Assembly: GCA_036426205.1 (NCBI GenBank)
Contig: CM071574.1
Coordinates: 10,508,441 to 10,572,440 of the forward strand
From: Ascaphus truei
Taxonomy: Eukaryota > Chordata > Amphibia > Anura > Ascaphidae
Direction: 5' to 3'
DNA length: 64,000 nucleotides
The first letter of the stretch is position 1. Each line of letters starts with the position of its first letter. Below the pieces are notes generated by a model. That model did no database searches. It was not told the origin of the DNA and saw nothing but the letters and a program-made list of their open reading frames with translations. This document shows, piece by piece, positions 1 to 11,263 of this stretch. Both the position numbers and the translations under genes were made by a program.

Positions 1-65
1 GAGAGAGAGAGAGAGAGAGTGTGTGAGAGAGAGAGAGTGTGTGAGAGAGAGAGAGAGAGAGAGAG

Positions 66-105
<40 letters not shown>
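1..105. repeat. (GA)n microsatellite with GTGT interruptions
   Basis: Nearly pure GA dinucleotide repeat interrupted by short GTGTGT blocks. It runs off the left edge of the window. Confidence 0.95.
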
Positions 106-107
<2 letters not shown>

Positions 108-300
108 ACCTAAATTGATTTTCGCTGATGTAACCCCTAAAATCCGTTTTGCGGTGTCAAATCCACAAACGGATTTGTGTGGTTTCAATCCACGTGGATT
201 CATGAAAAACCACCACTGGATACAATCTGTTGGCAGATTCTATAACAATCCACCAATGGTTTGCACAATCCGTGGAGTGTATTGTTAATACAAAATCCAC
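106..300. mobile_element. Degenerate hAT-type repeat rich in ATCCGC/GGATT motifs
   Basis: The stretch has many copies of AATCCGT, GGATTTGTG and CACGTGGATT words. It resembles the sequence at 4590-4801, where near-identical phrases occur in the same order (for example AAACGGATTT, then a CACGNGGATTCAT block). Both resemble the interior of the hAT-like MITEs at 3941-4312 and 45391-45810. No termini are visible, so the boundaries are approximate. Confidence 0.5.
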
Positions 301-329
301 AATTTTTAGTTTTTTTTTTTTTAATTGTC

Positions 330-1000
330 TTCTCATAATACAGAAAGCAGTTGCATTAAGGCTGCGGTAACATTACAAGACCACCCTGCCCCTCACTCCA
401 GCAGTTCCCAAGGGCTACAGATTAAACTCTATTGGGGAATTGTCCTCAGGCAAAACCTTATAAGGGGGCGGTTACATGGGAATGGGGAAGGCATCTTACA
501 TTGTGGTCTTCCAGTGTTCACTCCTTCTGTTGTGATCCATTTGCGTAAAACACACACACACACATATTAAATATAAAAAAAACTTAAAGCAAAATGTAAG
601 TAAAAATAATAATTCATGTGTTTGTAACTTGTCACAGCTTGGCACAGTTGGGTTGCCAATTATTTGGTGAGTTGAATTGTAACAGTTGCTATACTAAGGA
701 TCATTCCTCTTCTGGGCTATGGAGTTGCTGGAATATTCCCCATTATCAATATTACATCTGCTGGCCCAGAGTCCCGGCAGCAGCAGGGGTCATGAGCTGC
801 GGCAATCCCATGGGCTCCAGATCACTGACGCGCAGTCAGGCAAGGTCATCTGGCTGTTGATATCATTTAATAAAAGTTTGGCCCGGTGGCCTTGTTTCCC
901 CAAACAATCACTGTGTGTTTGCGTATTTTATTCAAGGGGTTGATGGGTAGGGAGGGAAGGGGGGGGGGCTAGAAGGGAGGGAGAAGGGCTCTAGGGCCCG
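330..1000. other. Unclassified, possibly LTR-like sequence
   Basis: GC-moderate sequence without a convincing reading frame. It contains an AATAAAA signal near 870, then a T/G-rich tail and a G-rich run at 950-990. The TTTAATAAAAG...GGC block resembles one at 61590-61605, so both may be ends of the same dispersed repeat family. A CA run lies at 550-564. Confidence 0.25.
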
Positions 1001-1335
1001 CACAAATCATGTGCATTTTCTCTCGCCAAATATTTTTGTGGATTTTACCATTTTGTGGTATTATTTTCTTCTGACTCATGGAGCTGTAATAAGAAGTCAC
1101 TGTTTTCATTTGGAACTGCAAAACTCCTCGGTACATTTCAAGGCTAGAGCTGTATCACATGCAGAATTTATAATGAGCAAACTTACTGGTATATTGCTCC
1201 CCTAGCTCTTCTTTTCATACGTTAGACAGACTCTTGGCAGTTAGTTAAAAGAATTCACAGCAAGGAATAATGTACTTACAGACACCTTTACAATAATTTT
1301 ACAATCTATGTGTTTCAGGTTAAAAATCTTTTAAC

Positions 1336-1553
1336 CTGCTTCTCCCTTTTTCTATTAACTCCTCGGGCATATTACGATTTTGTGATACTAAAGGCCTCCC
1401 GTCAGCTCTGTGGAAGTTATTACGGATGTTCCTGTCAAATATGCTGCATAAACCTCTGGTGCTATTAAAATCAATGCTCGGTGCCCTCACTGTCAAATTC
1501 ATTCCCCAGTCACTCACATCAGTTTGAACAAATGCTCCTGAAGAGAACATGAA
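1336..1553 (-). CDS. VWDE: Exon of a VWDE-like gene (end of the VWD domain)
   Basis: Minus-strand exon of 218 bp. It has a strong acceptor (long pyrimidine tract then CAG, 1554-1556) and a candidate donor, AGCAG followed by GTTAAA, at 1334-1335. The peptide begins [19 protein letters not shown] and contains GLCSIFDRN followed by NNFHRADG. This matches the end of a von Willebrand factor D domain, where GLCGxFDGNxxNDF is the family pattern. The SSGAF and [10 protein letters not shown] phrasing fits VWDE, a secreted VWD/EGF protein, better than mucins or VWF; that part is from memory. The usual G after the Cys is S and the D-G pair is D-R. The donor is weak, so the 3' edge is less certain than the 5' edge. 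Confidence 0.65.
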
Positions 1554-1599
1554 CTGAAAAAAAAAAAACAGAAACATTTGCAGTGAACTGTACTTATTT

Positions 1600-3930
1600 C
1601 AGATTTTTTTTTAACATCATTAGCTCTATTCCAGCTATAAATGCATCAAGTAAACCAAATTTTCGATGGCACGAGTTAAAATTACTGAATATTGCACTAA
1701 TATGCCATTCCCCTTGTTTTATTTTCTATCTCTGTTTAAATGCTGAGATTCTGTATTTGAATTTCAATCGTATCTTTGCAACAATGGTTTGCAGAAAATT
1801 CTATGAAGATTCCTCTTACACCAAGTACTGGGCTGACCTTTTTATTTCTGACATTTGTAAAGTATACTCAATTGAGTAATACATTACCTATTATTACCAG
1901 TCATTACAGTGTCTAGCTGAACTGAACAATGGTACTAAATAAAGTGACCAAAATACAAATATACATTCAACTCTGTTTTCGTTGTAAAGCAGGTGAGTGT
2001 TTGTTAGATGGCAGAAAGCAGCTTGTCAGTATTAAAATGTAAGGCTATATTGCATTACAACCTTTTCAAGTGTGTGGTAAACACGAAAGGGGCTAATTTA
2101 ATATACTCCTAGGTGACCGATTGCAGGGGGTCTGGCTTAAAACGGCCCAAACATTCTCTTTGGGGTACTGTATATTGAATAAACCCCAAAGCAGTTGCAT
2201 TATTAAATTCATTTGAATGCTAAAGGTGCTTCACACAGAAATATAAGCAAACAGCTGTAAATATTTGGGCCAAGAGCATGGAAATGATGTGAATTTACTG
2301 CATCTCTGGATGCCGTATTGAAAACACAAAGAACTGTAAATACTGAATTTAAGGACAGATGCTGAGCACTTAGAATAGATGAAACAGAGCCAGTGCAAAG
2401 GTAACACTTTGTACTGATGTGAGGAAAACGTTTACAGTACAGTAATATAATTATGTTAATAATCTGTCCACACTTTAACATAATACTGCATGGCTGTAAA
2501 AATGTCACTAATTGCAATTACTGTCACTGATTGAATAATTGCATCAAATGTATTGTTACATTCAGTAACACATATATCATGCTTTAATAAAAGGGTTTGT
2601 ACAGCCACAACAGCACAGTGTTAATCAGTTTCAGACCTTTTCAATATGTATATATGATATAGCAAAAACAAACATGATCCTTTTCATCTTACATGCATTG
2701 CTCATGTCTAGCATGGAGATGGCTGGAAACATAAACACTATTACAACTGTATATTGTTTGCCTTTGAAATTACAGTTCTAAGAAATGTAGGATTCAGAGA
2801 ACATTTGCTCTGTTCTCTGAAGTCCTTTTACAAGTTTATATTTCAGCTATACATTAAACATGGGAAAGATGGGTCATGCTTTCATAGCAGTTTCTCACTG
2901 ATATAAGAAAAGTGTCCTATTTATCTGTGAAAATGTCCATTTTGTTTATAGGTGGAGTCAAAAAAGAGCAAAGGAAATTATTAGCTGAACATTTATTTCA
3001 GTCGCTAAACAAAAATTACTACGAAAGAAAATTGCAGCCACTGCATGCTGTACTATAAAACCTAATAAATATACATAGGTATCTGCTGAGGGTTACAGCG
3101 TATAAAGATAGTCATAAACAGGCCTGTTAAAGGGGAAATGAACTTGCTTTTCAATTTTGTAAAAGAGATCGCACCTTCAAATGCATAAATGTCAGTTCAA
3201 AATTGTGCAGTAAAATAAGAATATGACTTTGGCAGATACACAGACAATACAAAGTATGATTTCAGCATGTATATCTATTCATTAGGGGTAAATATTGATT
3301 CTAATAACCCTCTTTCATATAAAACAATAAGAAAGAACCAAAAAAATGTGAGAAAACAATACACATGATGTAATGAATATGAAAAAACAATTAAAAAATT
3401 ATATATAAAACAATTATATTTACTATCAATGTAGACAACAATATTGAACATTTCCAGCAAAAACTATAACATTTGGGATATTTGTTCTTTCTATAAATGT
3501 TTTAATGTTCATTACTTCTAAAACATCACCGCACAACTCTACAGTAGGAGTTCTAAAACAGAAGCTCACATTGGAGGTCTCCCAAGACTTGAGTGGTGGT
3601 TCACAAAACTGTTTATAATTGTATTCCGGCAGATTTCTTCAGCAGTCCCCTTGCCTCTTCTATCATTGTCAGAACCAGTGTATACTGTAGCTGTCAGCAT
3701 ACTGATGAACAAAGCTAAGTAGCTATGGTGGCCCTCCACACAATTATTTTCGCTGAGACTGCTTTCACTCTATCTTTTTTCTTCCCCCAACCTCTTCTTC
3801 CCTTTCTCTCTCTCTCAGCTAACAGGGAAATAATGCCAGCCTTGGTCGTACACGTTCAGTGTATATATGTTTTTAAGAGTTCGGTTATTGGATGAGTTTG
3901 GAATAGCGATACATAGCTATTTGCATACAT
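1600..3930. other. AT-rich intronic sequence, nothing recognised
   Basis: Low-GC sequence with no long reading frame, RNA gene or clear repeat boundary. A 45-codon minus-strand frame near 3545-3695 lies between AG and GTGAGC signals. It does not join the VWD exon and is not called. Confidence 0.6.
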
Positions 3931-3940
3931 ACATCATTTG

Positions 3941-4312
3941 TAGAGATGGGGGCAAACTGGTCCATATCCCTTTACTGGATTTATCCCTCTCACCAAAATT
4001 TGCCTGCGGATTGGGTAGAAAAAAATCAATGGATTCATAATTATTTGCCATTGGATTCAATTTAGGTGGATTTTATAAGAATACGCATTCAGATTCCATA
4101 TTGAACCTCAAATACGCATGGTGGAATAATAATCCTCTCTCTCACTCGGATTTAATTCACCTGTGGATTATTAATTTGCCACGTGGATTGTCAGTGCTAG
4201 AGAAAAAGGTGGATTTGACTGGTCGAGACTGATCCGCAGAAATCCATGGCTCAAAGGAAGCAGCCAGTCCACCTCGAATTGAAATCCGCAAAAGAAAGTG
4301 TGCTCGTCTCTA
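3941..4312. mobile_element. hAT-type MITE with 8-bp target duplication
   Basis: Termini are TAGAGATGGGGGC on the left and, reverse-complemented, TAGAGACGAGCAC on the right. They are flanked by ATCATTTG (3933-3940) and ATTATTTG (4313-4320), an 8-bp target duplication with one mismatch as expected for hAT elements. The 372-bp interior is non-coding and rich in GGATT/AATCC words. It shares termini with 45391-45810 and with the element end at 58433. Confidence 0.8.
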
Positions 4313-4589
4313 ATTATTTGTATGTTAATTTAAATGCTAATTCATAAATGAAAAAAAGATTGATGAGCAAGTCAAGTAATAAAGCCCTGTTATTCTAGGC
4401 TTTTACTAAATACAGATATGCTGTAAACGATCCATGTTCACGGATATTGGATATTGATTCAAGAACCGAAAGAAGACAACATATAGGTAAAGACTCCTAT
4501 TGTACTTTTATATTGCGGATCATACACTTATTTTAGCTACTTTAAACAAAGCACGTTCATGGGTTTGAGGTATATCACTATAAACTGTA

Positions 4590-4801
4590 AAAGGATTGGG
4601 TGAATCCACACAAATCCGTTTCCTGGATTTTCAAACCGAAATCCGTTTCGAGGTGTAAAATCCGCAAACGGATTTAGCCGATTTTAATCCACGCGGATTC
4701 ATCAAAAACCGCCATTAGATACAACCTGTGGATTATACAAATCCGTCCACGGGTTGAGAAATCCGCGCCGTATATTTAAAATGATAAAAAAATCCGCAAA
4801 A
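4590..4801. mobile_element. Left part of a hAT-like repeat split by the L1 insertion
   Basis: AATCCGT/ATCCGC-rich sequence beginning ATTGGGTGAATCC. It stops where the L1 begins and resumes at 12307-12405, ending in AATTCACCCAT, the inverted counterpart of its left end. The two halves together make about 310 bp. Confidence 0.6.
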
Positions 4802-4818
4802 CGCAAATCACCCTTTTT
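4802..4818. repeat. Target-site duplication of the L1 (left copy)
   Basis: CGCAAATCACCCTTTTT is identical at 12290-12306. The T-rich part merges with the L1 poly(A) tail, here read as T, so the last few bases are ambiguous. Confidence 0.85.
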
Positions 4819-5111
4819 TTTTGTAACAATTTTTTTATTGGACACGTTCACATATAAAAGTACATACAGAAATGTCATGAGCCCGCAACATTTCAACTCA
4901 ATACAATCAGGTGGTGACCAATAACATTTTCACGTTTTCCATAGGGGGAAAAGAGAGAGAGGGGGGGTGGAAGGAGGGGAGAGAGAGAGGGTAACAAACA
5001 AGTGGGGGGGAGGGGAATGGGTGAATTAAAGGTACGTCCAGAGGCTTCCTTAATTCTCTCTCCTGCTGTCTGGAAGGGACTAAAGGTCTAGGTGGTTGGC
5101 CTTTTTGGGCT

Positions 5112-5520
5112 TTATCTATCTAACCAGGGGTCCCATGTGTTCCGAAATTGAGGCATCTTCTTTTGGAGCATAGCTGTCAGCTTCTCCATAGTCATGACCT
5201 CATTGATTCTTCTGACTACTGTAGTTCTCGAGGGGGGCTTAACCTGTTTCCAGGCGGCCGCTATGGAACATCTAGCCGCTGTCAGCATTGCTTGATCAGC
5301 CTTGACATCGGCGGAGGGACATCTTCGATGGGTTTGCTTAGCACCAGAGTCAGAGGCTCCAGGGGAAGGGGGAGCCCCGTGGTCTCGTAAATGAGCATCT
5401 GGATCATGGTCCAGTACCTCTGAATCTCCGGACATGACCACCAAATGTGGGTCATGTCCCCCTTTTGACCACATCCCCTCCAGCACAGATCCTGTGTGCC
5501 GGGGAAGACCTGGCTCAGCC
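5112..5520 (-). pseudogene. L1 ORF2 C-terminal zinc-knuckle region, frameshifted
   Basis: Two overlapping minus-strand frames together carry the L1 ORF2 tail. One frame reads GDMTHIWWSCPEIQRYW, the typical H-x-WW-x-C part of the C-terminal Cys/His motif. The other runs to the terminus NTWDPWLDR. A frameshift separates them. Confidence 0.7.
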
Positions 5521-5662
5521 TAGCCGGGGTCAGGTACCACTGAAATATAATTTTATAGATGTTTTCTTTTATTGTTGTGCAGATTGATGTTTTAGCGGCT
5601 TGCTCCCAAATTTCCTCCCAGTCTTCAAGGTCTATTTGGAGGCCCAGATCCTCCGACCATTT

Positions 5663-6433
5663 TTACATGTATCGGTGATTCGGGGGGCTGGATGTTGGCT
5701 CTATTCCCTTATATATCTTGGAGATCAGGCCTCTTTGGTAGGTATTTTTAATGCATATGGATTCAAATCTGGTCAGCGGGGGGAACTTGGAGGTTGGGGA
5801 TAAAGATAGTAGGAAGTGACGAACATGTAAATACTTCAACAGGTGTGGGCCCTGGATCTGGAATTTGTCCTTCAGCGCCTGATAGGTTAATATCTCCTCC
5901 TCCTGCAGCAGATCGGCAACCATCCTAATATTATGACTCTGGAATTGGTCAAATTGTCTTGGGGAACACCCTGGTGGGAAATTGGGGTTCCCAAAGATTG
6001 GAGTGAGCTGGGAGGGGGAAGCTAGCAGACCATATTTCCCTTTGCTTTTAAGCCATGCGTCCCACGTACATCTCATTGCTCCTAGGTCGAACCTCTGTGG
6101 ACCAGCCCCGCCACCACTTGTGGTCCATAAAGCCGCTTGGAGGGAGTGGGGACGCGCGTAATGAGACTCTATTGCGAGCCAACAGGCTGAGGCCGGGTCG
6201 CAATTCCAAACTACGGCCTGCTTCAGTTGTGCTGCGAGATAATACCTGACGATATCGGGGACCCCCATACCTCCTCTAGCTCTTAATGAGAGCAGCACTG
6301 ATCTTGGGACTCTTGGCCTTTTATCGTTCCAAATGAATTGGAGCAGTAGTGATTGGATGTTCTTGAGGGCCGCTTGTGGCACCGTAATTGGGAGGGTTTG
6401 GAAATTATACAATAGCCTTGGGAGAACATTCAT
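5663..6433 (-). pseudogene. L1 ORF2 thumb / post-RT region
   Basis: A 256-codon open frame. It contains MNVLPRLLYNFQTLPI, LLQFIWNDKRPRV and GGMGVPDIVRYYLAAQL, the conserved thumb and post-RT signature of vertebrate L1/Tx1 ORF2. The fold-back MITE separates it from the RT core at 6996. Confidence 0.85.
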
Positions 6434-6679
6434 TTTAACGGAAACTATTCTCCCAAACCAGGAAATGTGATGTTTTTTTCCAAATTTCCAGGTCTTTTTT
6501 AATCTGATCGAAAAGGGGGGGGGGTAATTATATTGGAAGAGGGTATTGTAGGAATTTCAGATTTTAACCCCAAGATATTTAATACAGGTGGAACTCCACT
6601 TGTATTTATAGTTAGCTTGGATGAGTTTCCACGTCTGGGCTGGGAGGGATATATTTACAGTAGAGGCAAAGTTTATTCT

Positions 6680-6960
6680 AACATTTGCCGTAAACTAGCC
6701 GGGTTACATTCTGGGTATGTGCTGGGTATGTTCTGGGCTAGTTTGAGGCATGTTTAAGGCATTTCTGCATTGACTAACGACCCATAGGATTAACACAGCA
6801 GGGATCCCTGGCAGTCCAATTCAGTTTGAATGGGACTGCCAGGGACCCCCGCTGTTAATCTGATAGGCCATTAATCAATGCAGAAATGCTGGGGCTAGTT
6901 TAAGGAAAGTTTAAGGCATGTATTCAGAATGTACCTGGGTGTACCTGGGTCTTTTGGGGA
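6680..6960. mobile_element. Fold-back MITE inserted in L1 ORF2
   Basis: A palindrome centred near 6818. The arms 6759-6816 and 6832-6889 read GCATTTCTGCATTGACTAA... inverted against ...TTAATCAATGCAGAAATGC, with GATTAACACAGC against GCTGTTAATC inside. Outer arms have CTGGGTA and GGCTAGTTT words. The same palindrome is at 26621-26753. It lies exactly where the L1 frame is lost between the RT and the C-terminal region. Confidence 0.75.
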
Positions 6961-6995
6961 ATTGCCACTGGTTTTTGTTAGAATAAGAGTTGCCT

Positions 6996-7743
6996 CTACT
7001 GTAGGGCTTCTGACTTGTCCATGTTAACTTTATAGTCAGATACTGACCCAAATTGGTTCAGTAGCCTTTGTAGGTTGGGGAGGGAGGTATGGGGGTCTGC
7101 GAGGGTCAAAATCACATCGTCAGCAAATAGAGACATTTTGTATTCTCTTTCTGCAATTTGGATCCCCTTAATACTTTTTTCTTCTCTGATTTTGGCCGCT
7201 AAAAGCTCAATGGTTAGGGCGAATAGCAAGGGGGAGAGCGGGCAACCTTGTCTGGTCCCGTTCCTAATTTTTATTGGGTCAGAGAAGCCGCCTGATAATT
7301 TAACATACGCCGTTGGGTTTTGGTAGAGGGCTCTCACCCCCTCCAAAAAAGGGTCACAGAAGCCAAACCTCAGGATTGTTTGGTCTAAAAAAGTCCACTT
7401 GATTCTGTCTAACGCCTTTTCAGCGTCAAGGCTCAGAATCAATTATATCCACAATTTTGCGGGTATTGTCGGAGGCCTGTCTTCCAGACACAAAGCCTAC
7501 TTGATCTACATGTATGAGTCTAGGGAGAATTGCGTTTAGCCTGTTTGCCAAGATCTTACTGTAGATTTTGAGATCAGGATTTAATAGGGAGATGGGCCTG
7601 TAGTTGCTGCATAGTAGCGGGTCTCTACCCTCCTTGTGAATTATAGCTAAATTTGCTGCTGTAATTGTGGCGGGAATCGGCTCCCCTTGAAAGAAGGAAT
7701 TGTACATATCTAATAGGTAGGGGGAGAGGGTCGGCATGAACAT
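6996..7743 (-). pseudogene. L1 ORF2 reverse transcriptase core
   Basis: Two frames, 7743-7426 and 7442-6996, joined by a frameshift near 7430. In order they carry NYRPISLLN (RT block 2), SLDAEKALDRIKW (block 3), NGTRQGCPLSPLLF (block 4) and SLFADDVILTL (block 5, catalytic FADD). This is the L1/Tx1-type RT palm. Confidence 0.88.
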
Positions 7744-7749
7744 TTTGTA

Positions 7750-8478
7750 TTAGGAGTTTGGAAAACCGTCTGGGCCCGGAGTTTTGGCTAACTTGAGTGA
7801 GCTAATAGCTTGAGATAGTTCCTCTTGGGATATGTTGTTGTTCAGACTCTCTACCTCCTCAGGGGATAGGGATGGGAGGTTACATTGCTCTAGATATTGT
7901 GTAATTGTGTTGCGCCTGATCGGGTCTTGGTCTGGGGGGTGGATGTTGTATAAGTCAGAGTAAAAATCTGCAAATTCCTGGGCTATCTCTTTTTCTATGT
8001 ATGAGATCTGCCCTTTTCGTGTCTGAATGCGGGCTATCTGAGATTTAACTCTGGCGCCCCTGAGCTTTGAGGCCAAGAGTCTATCTGCTTTATTGCCTTT
8101 GTCAAAATATTTTTGGTTTGACCACCTCAATGCTTTCTCCAACTCTTCGAGTTGGGTCTGTTTCAGGGCAGATCTAGCTAGATTTAATTGTTTTAGCACT
8201 TTTTTAGAAGCCGTGATTTTATGTTGCTGTTCCAGTTGGGTGATCTTATCTGTGAGGTCCTTTTGTAGCTTAAGTTTAGTTTTCTTTTTATAAGAGGCGA
8301 TTGAGATCAGGTCTCCTCTGATAGAGGCTTTATGAGCCTCCCAGAGCATAGCCGGGGCTGAGACGGAGCCTGCATTAATTTGGAAAAACATTGCTAGTTT
8401 TTGGCGTATTATTATTTCCGTGTCGGGACAGTTCAGCATAGATTCGTTTAACTTCCATTTATATTGGGTGTTTTTCAC
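7750..8478 (-). pseudogene. L1 ORF2 linker and RT entry region
   Basis: A 242-codon frame that is charged and helical (linker between endonuclease and RT). It ends in LSQAISSLKLAKTPGPDGF, RT block 1 of L1-type elements. A frameshift near 7745 leads into the RT core. Confidence 0.85.
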
Positions 8479-8544
8479 AAAGGGAAGGGATAGGTTGAGG
8501 TCGATTGGTGCGTGGTTGGACCAGGTGATTGATCCTATGCCTGA

Positions 8545-8960
8545 CTAGGAGGACGCCCGGAAGACATTACTCGTACCCAGAAAATAATCGATCCTCGAGT
8601 AGGACTGATGAGGGGAGGAGAAAAAGGTATAATCCCTTTGACCCTGGTGCTGAGCCCTCCAGATGTTCACTAGTGAGTATTCCTCAATGATGTCTCTGAA
8701 GTTCTTAGCTTTCTTTTGGGACTGAGTGGCGTATGGAGAGGGAGTAGATGATAGGAGGGTGGGAGCGGGATTTGATTTGTCTTGTGAGTGAGAGGCCACC
8801 ATATTTGGACACAGTAGGGAAGGAGAAAACAGACGGACCCTTGCGGGGCACAAGAGAAATAACCTTAGACACGAGAGTGAACAAGGTAGTGGGGTCAAAC
8901 ACCCCTGGAGAACCTTCCAGGACAAAAAGCCTGGTGTGGGGCAGGGTACAGGGCCCTAGA
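8545..8960 (-). pseudogene. L1 ORF2 endonuclease C-terminal part
   Basis: The frame holds NFRDIIEEYSLVNIWRAQH and RDYTFFSSPHQSYSRIDYFL. The SRIDYFL motif closes the L1 apurinic-type endonuclease. The rest of the endonuclease (catalytic N, E and D boxes) is not readable; G-rich repeats occupy that position. Confidence 0.75.
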
Positions 8961-9224
8961 CCCTCCCTGCAATAGAACTTAAACCACTTGTAACAGTTTG
9001 GAGGTTGGGGAACTTTCCCTGATCTTAACTATGTTGTGGGGCCTGCACTTGCTTTGTTCGAGTACTTTGAGGGTGGGGGGTGATTCACATCTGTATGTTC
9101 ATGTTCTTTTAACACTTTTTGGGCATATTCGGGTTTGGCATATTCGTATTGACCTCTGTATGACATTTTCACCCTGGGCTTAGTGCACCTAATCATGGGT
9201 TCCAACCTTTATAGTGTTTTGTGG

Positions 9225-9600
9225 GGGTGGAGGGGGAGAGGGGGGGAGGGGGAACGGGGGGAAGGGAAGGAGGGGGGGGGGGGAACAAGGAGGGGGGAGG
9301 GAAGGGGGGTGAGTGGGGGGGGGAGGAAGGGGAGGGGGGGGGGGGGGGAGCGGGGAGGGAGGGAGGGGGGTAGGAGGAGGAAGGAGGGGAGGGGGGAGGA
9401 AGGGGGAGGAAGGAGTGGGGGAGGAAAGAGGGGGGGAGGGGGGAGGGGGGGGGGAGGAGGGGGAGGAGGAAAGGGGGGGGGGGGAGAGGGGGGAGGAGGT
9501 GGAGCAGGAAAGGGGGGGAGGAGGAGGGGGAGAGGAGGGGGAGGATGGCGGGGGAGAGGGAGGGGGAGAGGGAGGGAAGGGACGGCAGGGGCCGGGGGGC
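9225..9600 (+). repeat. G-rich (GGGGAGG)n low-complexity block
   Basis: Almost only G and A with many runs of four or more G on the plus strand, a strong G-quadruplex-type pattern. It sits inside the L1 endonuclease region. Confidence 0.9.
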
Positions 9601-9765
9601 TGTCTTGGCCTGTCTTCTGCAAGGTGGGCGTAGTACCAGGGAGCAGAGAGAGTGAGGGGAGATTCATACCTTTGTGACATTTTCCTTTTAATACTTTTTG
9701 AGCATGCTCAGTTTTGGGGTATGCATATTTCCAGTTTTTCAACATTATAACACAGTAGGGAGTTG

Positions 9766-9945
9766 GCAGGGGGCGGGGGTGAGAGGGGCGCAGGGGGGGA
9801 GGCAGAGGGGGGCGAGAGGGGGGAGGGGAGAGGGAGGGGGGGAGAGGGAGGGGGGAGAGGGGGGGGAGAAGAGGGGGCGAGAGGGGAGGGGGGGAGGGGT
9901 TAGGGGGAGGGGGGAAGAGGGGGGGAGGGGGGGGGAAGGGGGGCC
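9766..9945 (+). repeat. Second G-rich (GGGGAGA)n block
   Basis: Same composition as 9225-9600, and it follows a related anchor sequence. Confidence 0.9.
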
Positions 9946-10684
9946 CCGATTGTGAAAAACATCCCAGGGCAGGGTTTCTGGGAACTTTTAGGCACCTCAG
10001 CCGTGTTAACATTTTGCAAGCATAAAGTACTAGACCATACATGAAAACTTGATATCGCCGCCCCCCCCCGCAAGAACCTTCATCCAGATCCCAACATTAT
10101 CTGTCTGTGTAGGGAGTCCCGTTCTCCTCTAACACGATGTAAATCAACAGGGTGTGGGTGGGTATGGGGGCAAGGACCGGGGCGACCACCTGGGAGAAAC
10201 AGCAGGCCCCCAAGGTTCTTGTTCCATAGGTTATGAGCCCTCAAGGAGAAGATGGTAGCTGGGATCGATACCGGAGTCTTCACCGCCGGTTGTGTGACGT
10301 CCTCCCCTCCATGGGGCTTCAGGGATGCGTCGTCTCCTCTGCTCGCAGGGGTGGCTAAAGGGACAGCCCCCTCGGCGGCGGTATTCAGTGCCTCTCCTCC
10401 CCTGAACCCCCCCAACTGGGGACAGGGTTAAGATCCCCAGTAGGGGTGTTCCCACCCCCCGGAGGCACCCCACAGCTGGCGCTCACGCTGATGGCGTCAT
10501 CTCCCCGGATCCCCTCCCTAGGCTCGGGGAGAGGACCGGGGCTTCGCTGGGTGAGGCAGTGAGGGGCCTCGAGGGGCAGGGAGGGCACGGGGAGATCCCG
10601 AGGTCCAGGGGCGATCGCAAGGGCCGGGGGCGAGAGAGCACACCGGAGCCGAACCCGCTGGGAGGGGGAGGGGGGGCAGCAGCA

Positions 10685-10860
10685 GAGGGGAAGCAGCTGT
10701 AGAAGGGAAGGAGCGATAGAGGGGAAGCAGCGGTAGAAGGGAAGGAGCGGTAGAGGGGAAGCAGCGGTATAGGGGAAGCAGCGGTAGAGGGGAAGCAGCG
10801 GTAAGGGGAGAGGGGGGCAGCGGTAGAGGGAGAGGGGGCAGTGGTAGAGGTAGCTCGCGA
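10685..10860 (+). repeat. Minisatellite, about 17-18-bp unit
   Basis: Tandem units of the form GAGGGGAAGCAGCGGTA, about nine imperfect copies. Confidence 0.85.
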
Positions 10861-11263
10861 CACTAAGGGCTAGTTGGGGGTGGCATCAATGGGAGGCGCC
10901 TCTCCTCTCCGGCCGGAGGGGAGACGAGGAACCAATCAGGAGGGCAGCTCTAGTGAGACTTTCAGGGCCAGCTGGCCCTGGGTTGTGGAGGAGGTGACAG
11001 TGCTTCCTACGGCTTCGATCCTTCACGGGACACCGGGAGCCGCCCAGGGCAGGCCAGGAGGGGCAGCTGGGGGGCGCCGGTGTTCAATCAGTGGAGCTCA
11101 GAAATTCTTGCTTCCATCTCTGGGAGCTGCTACGGGTCTGCAGCTCTGGGCACTCTCTGGGAGGCGTTTCTCTCCGATGCTCTGTGCTGGGGCGCTGTAT
11201 GGCGGGAGCTCAGCTCCTCCTCTACCCCTCTCTGATTCTCTAGCCCTGGAAGGCCTAGAGATT

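Larger units (their letters stand above)
8961..10870 (-). other. Disrupted L1 endonuclease/inter-ORF region expanded by G-rich repeats
   Basis: Between the endonuclease end and ORF1. Two similar anchors (about 9070-9170 and 9655-9745, sharing TTTTAAYACTTTTTG-GCAT phrases) are each followed by a G-rich block, which suggests a duplication of about 580 bp. The long ORFs here are low-complexity Pro/Gly translations and are not genes. Confidence 0.5.

Noticed and set aside
3545..3695. 45-codon minus-strand frame between AG and GTGAGC
   Set aside because: Its end does not join the VWD exon and no family motif is visible; this length is expected by chance.
9183..10042. Long ORFs on both strands (up to 277 codons)
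   Set aside because: They are Pro-rich or Gly/Arg-rich translations of G/A low-complexity DNA in every frame; no domain.
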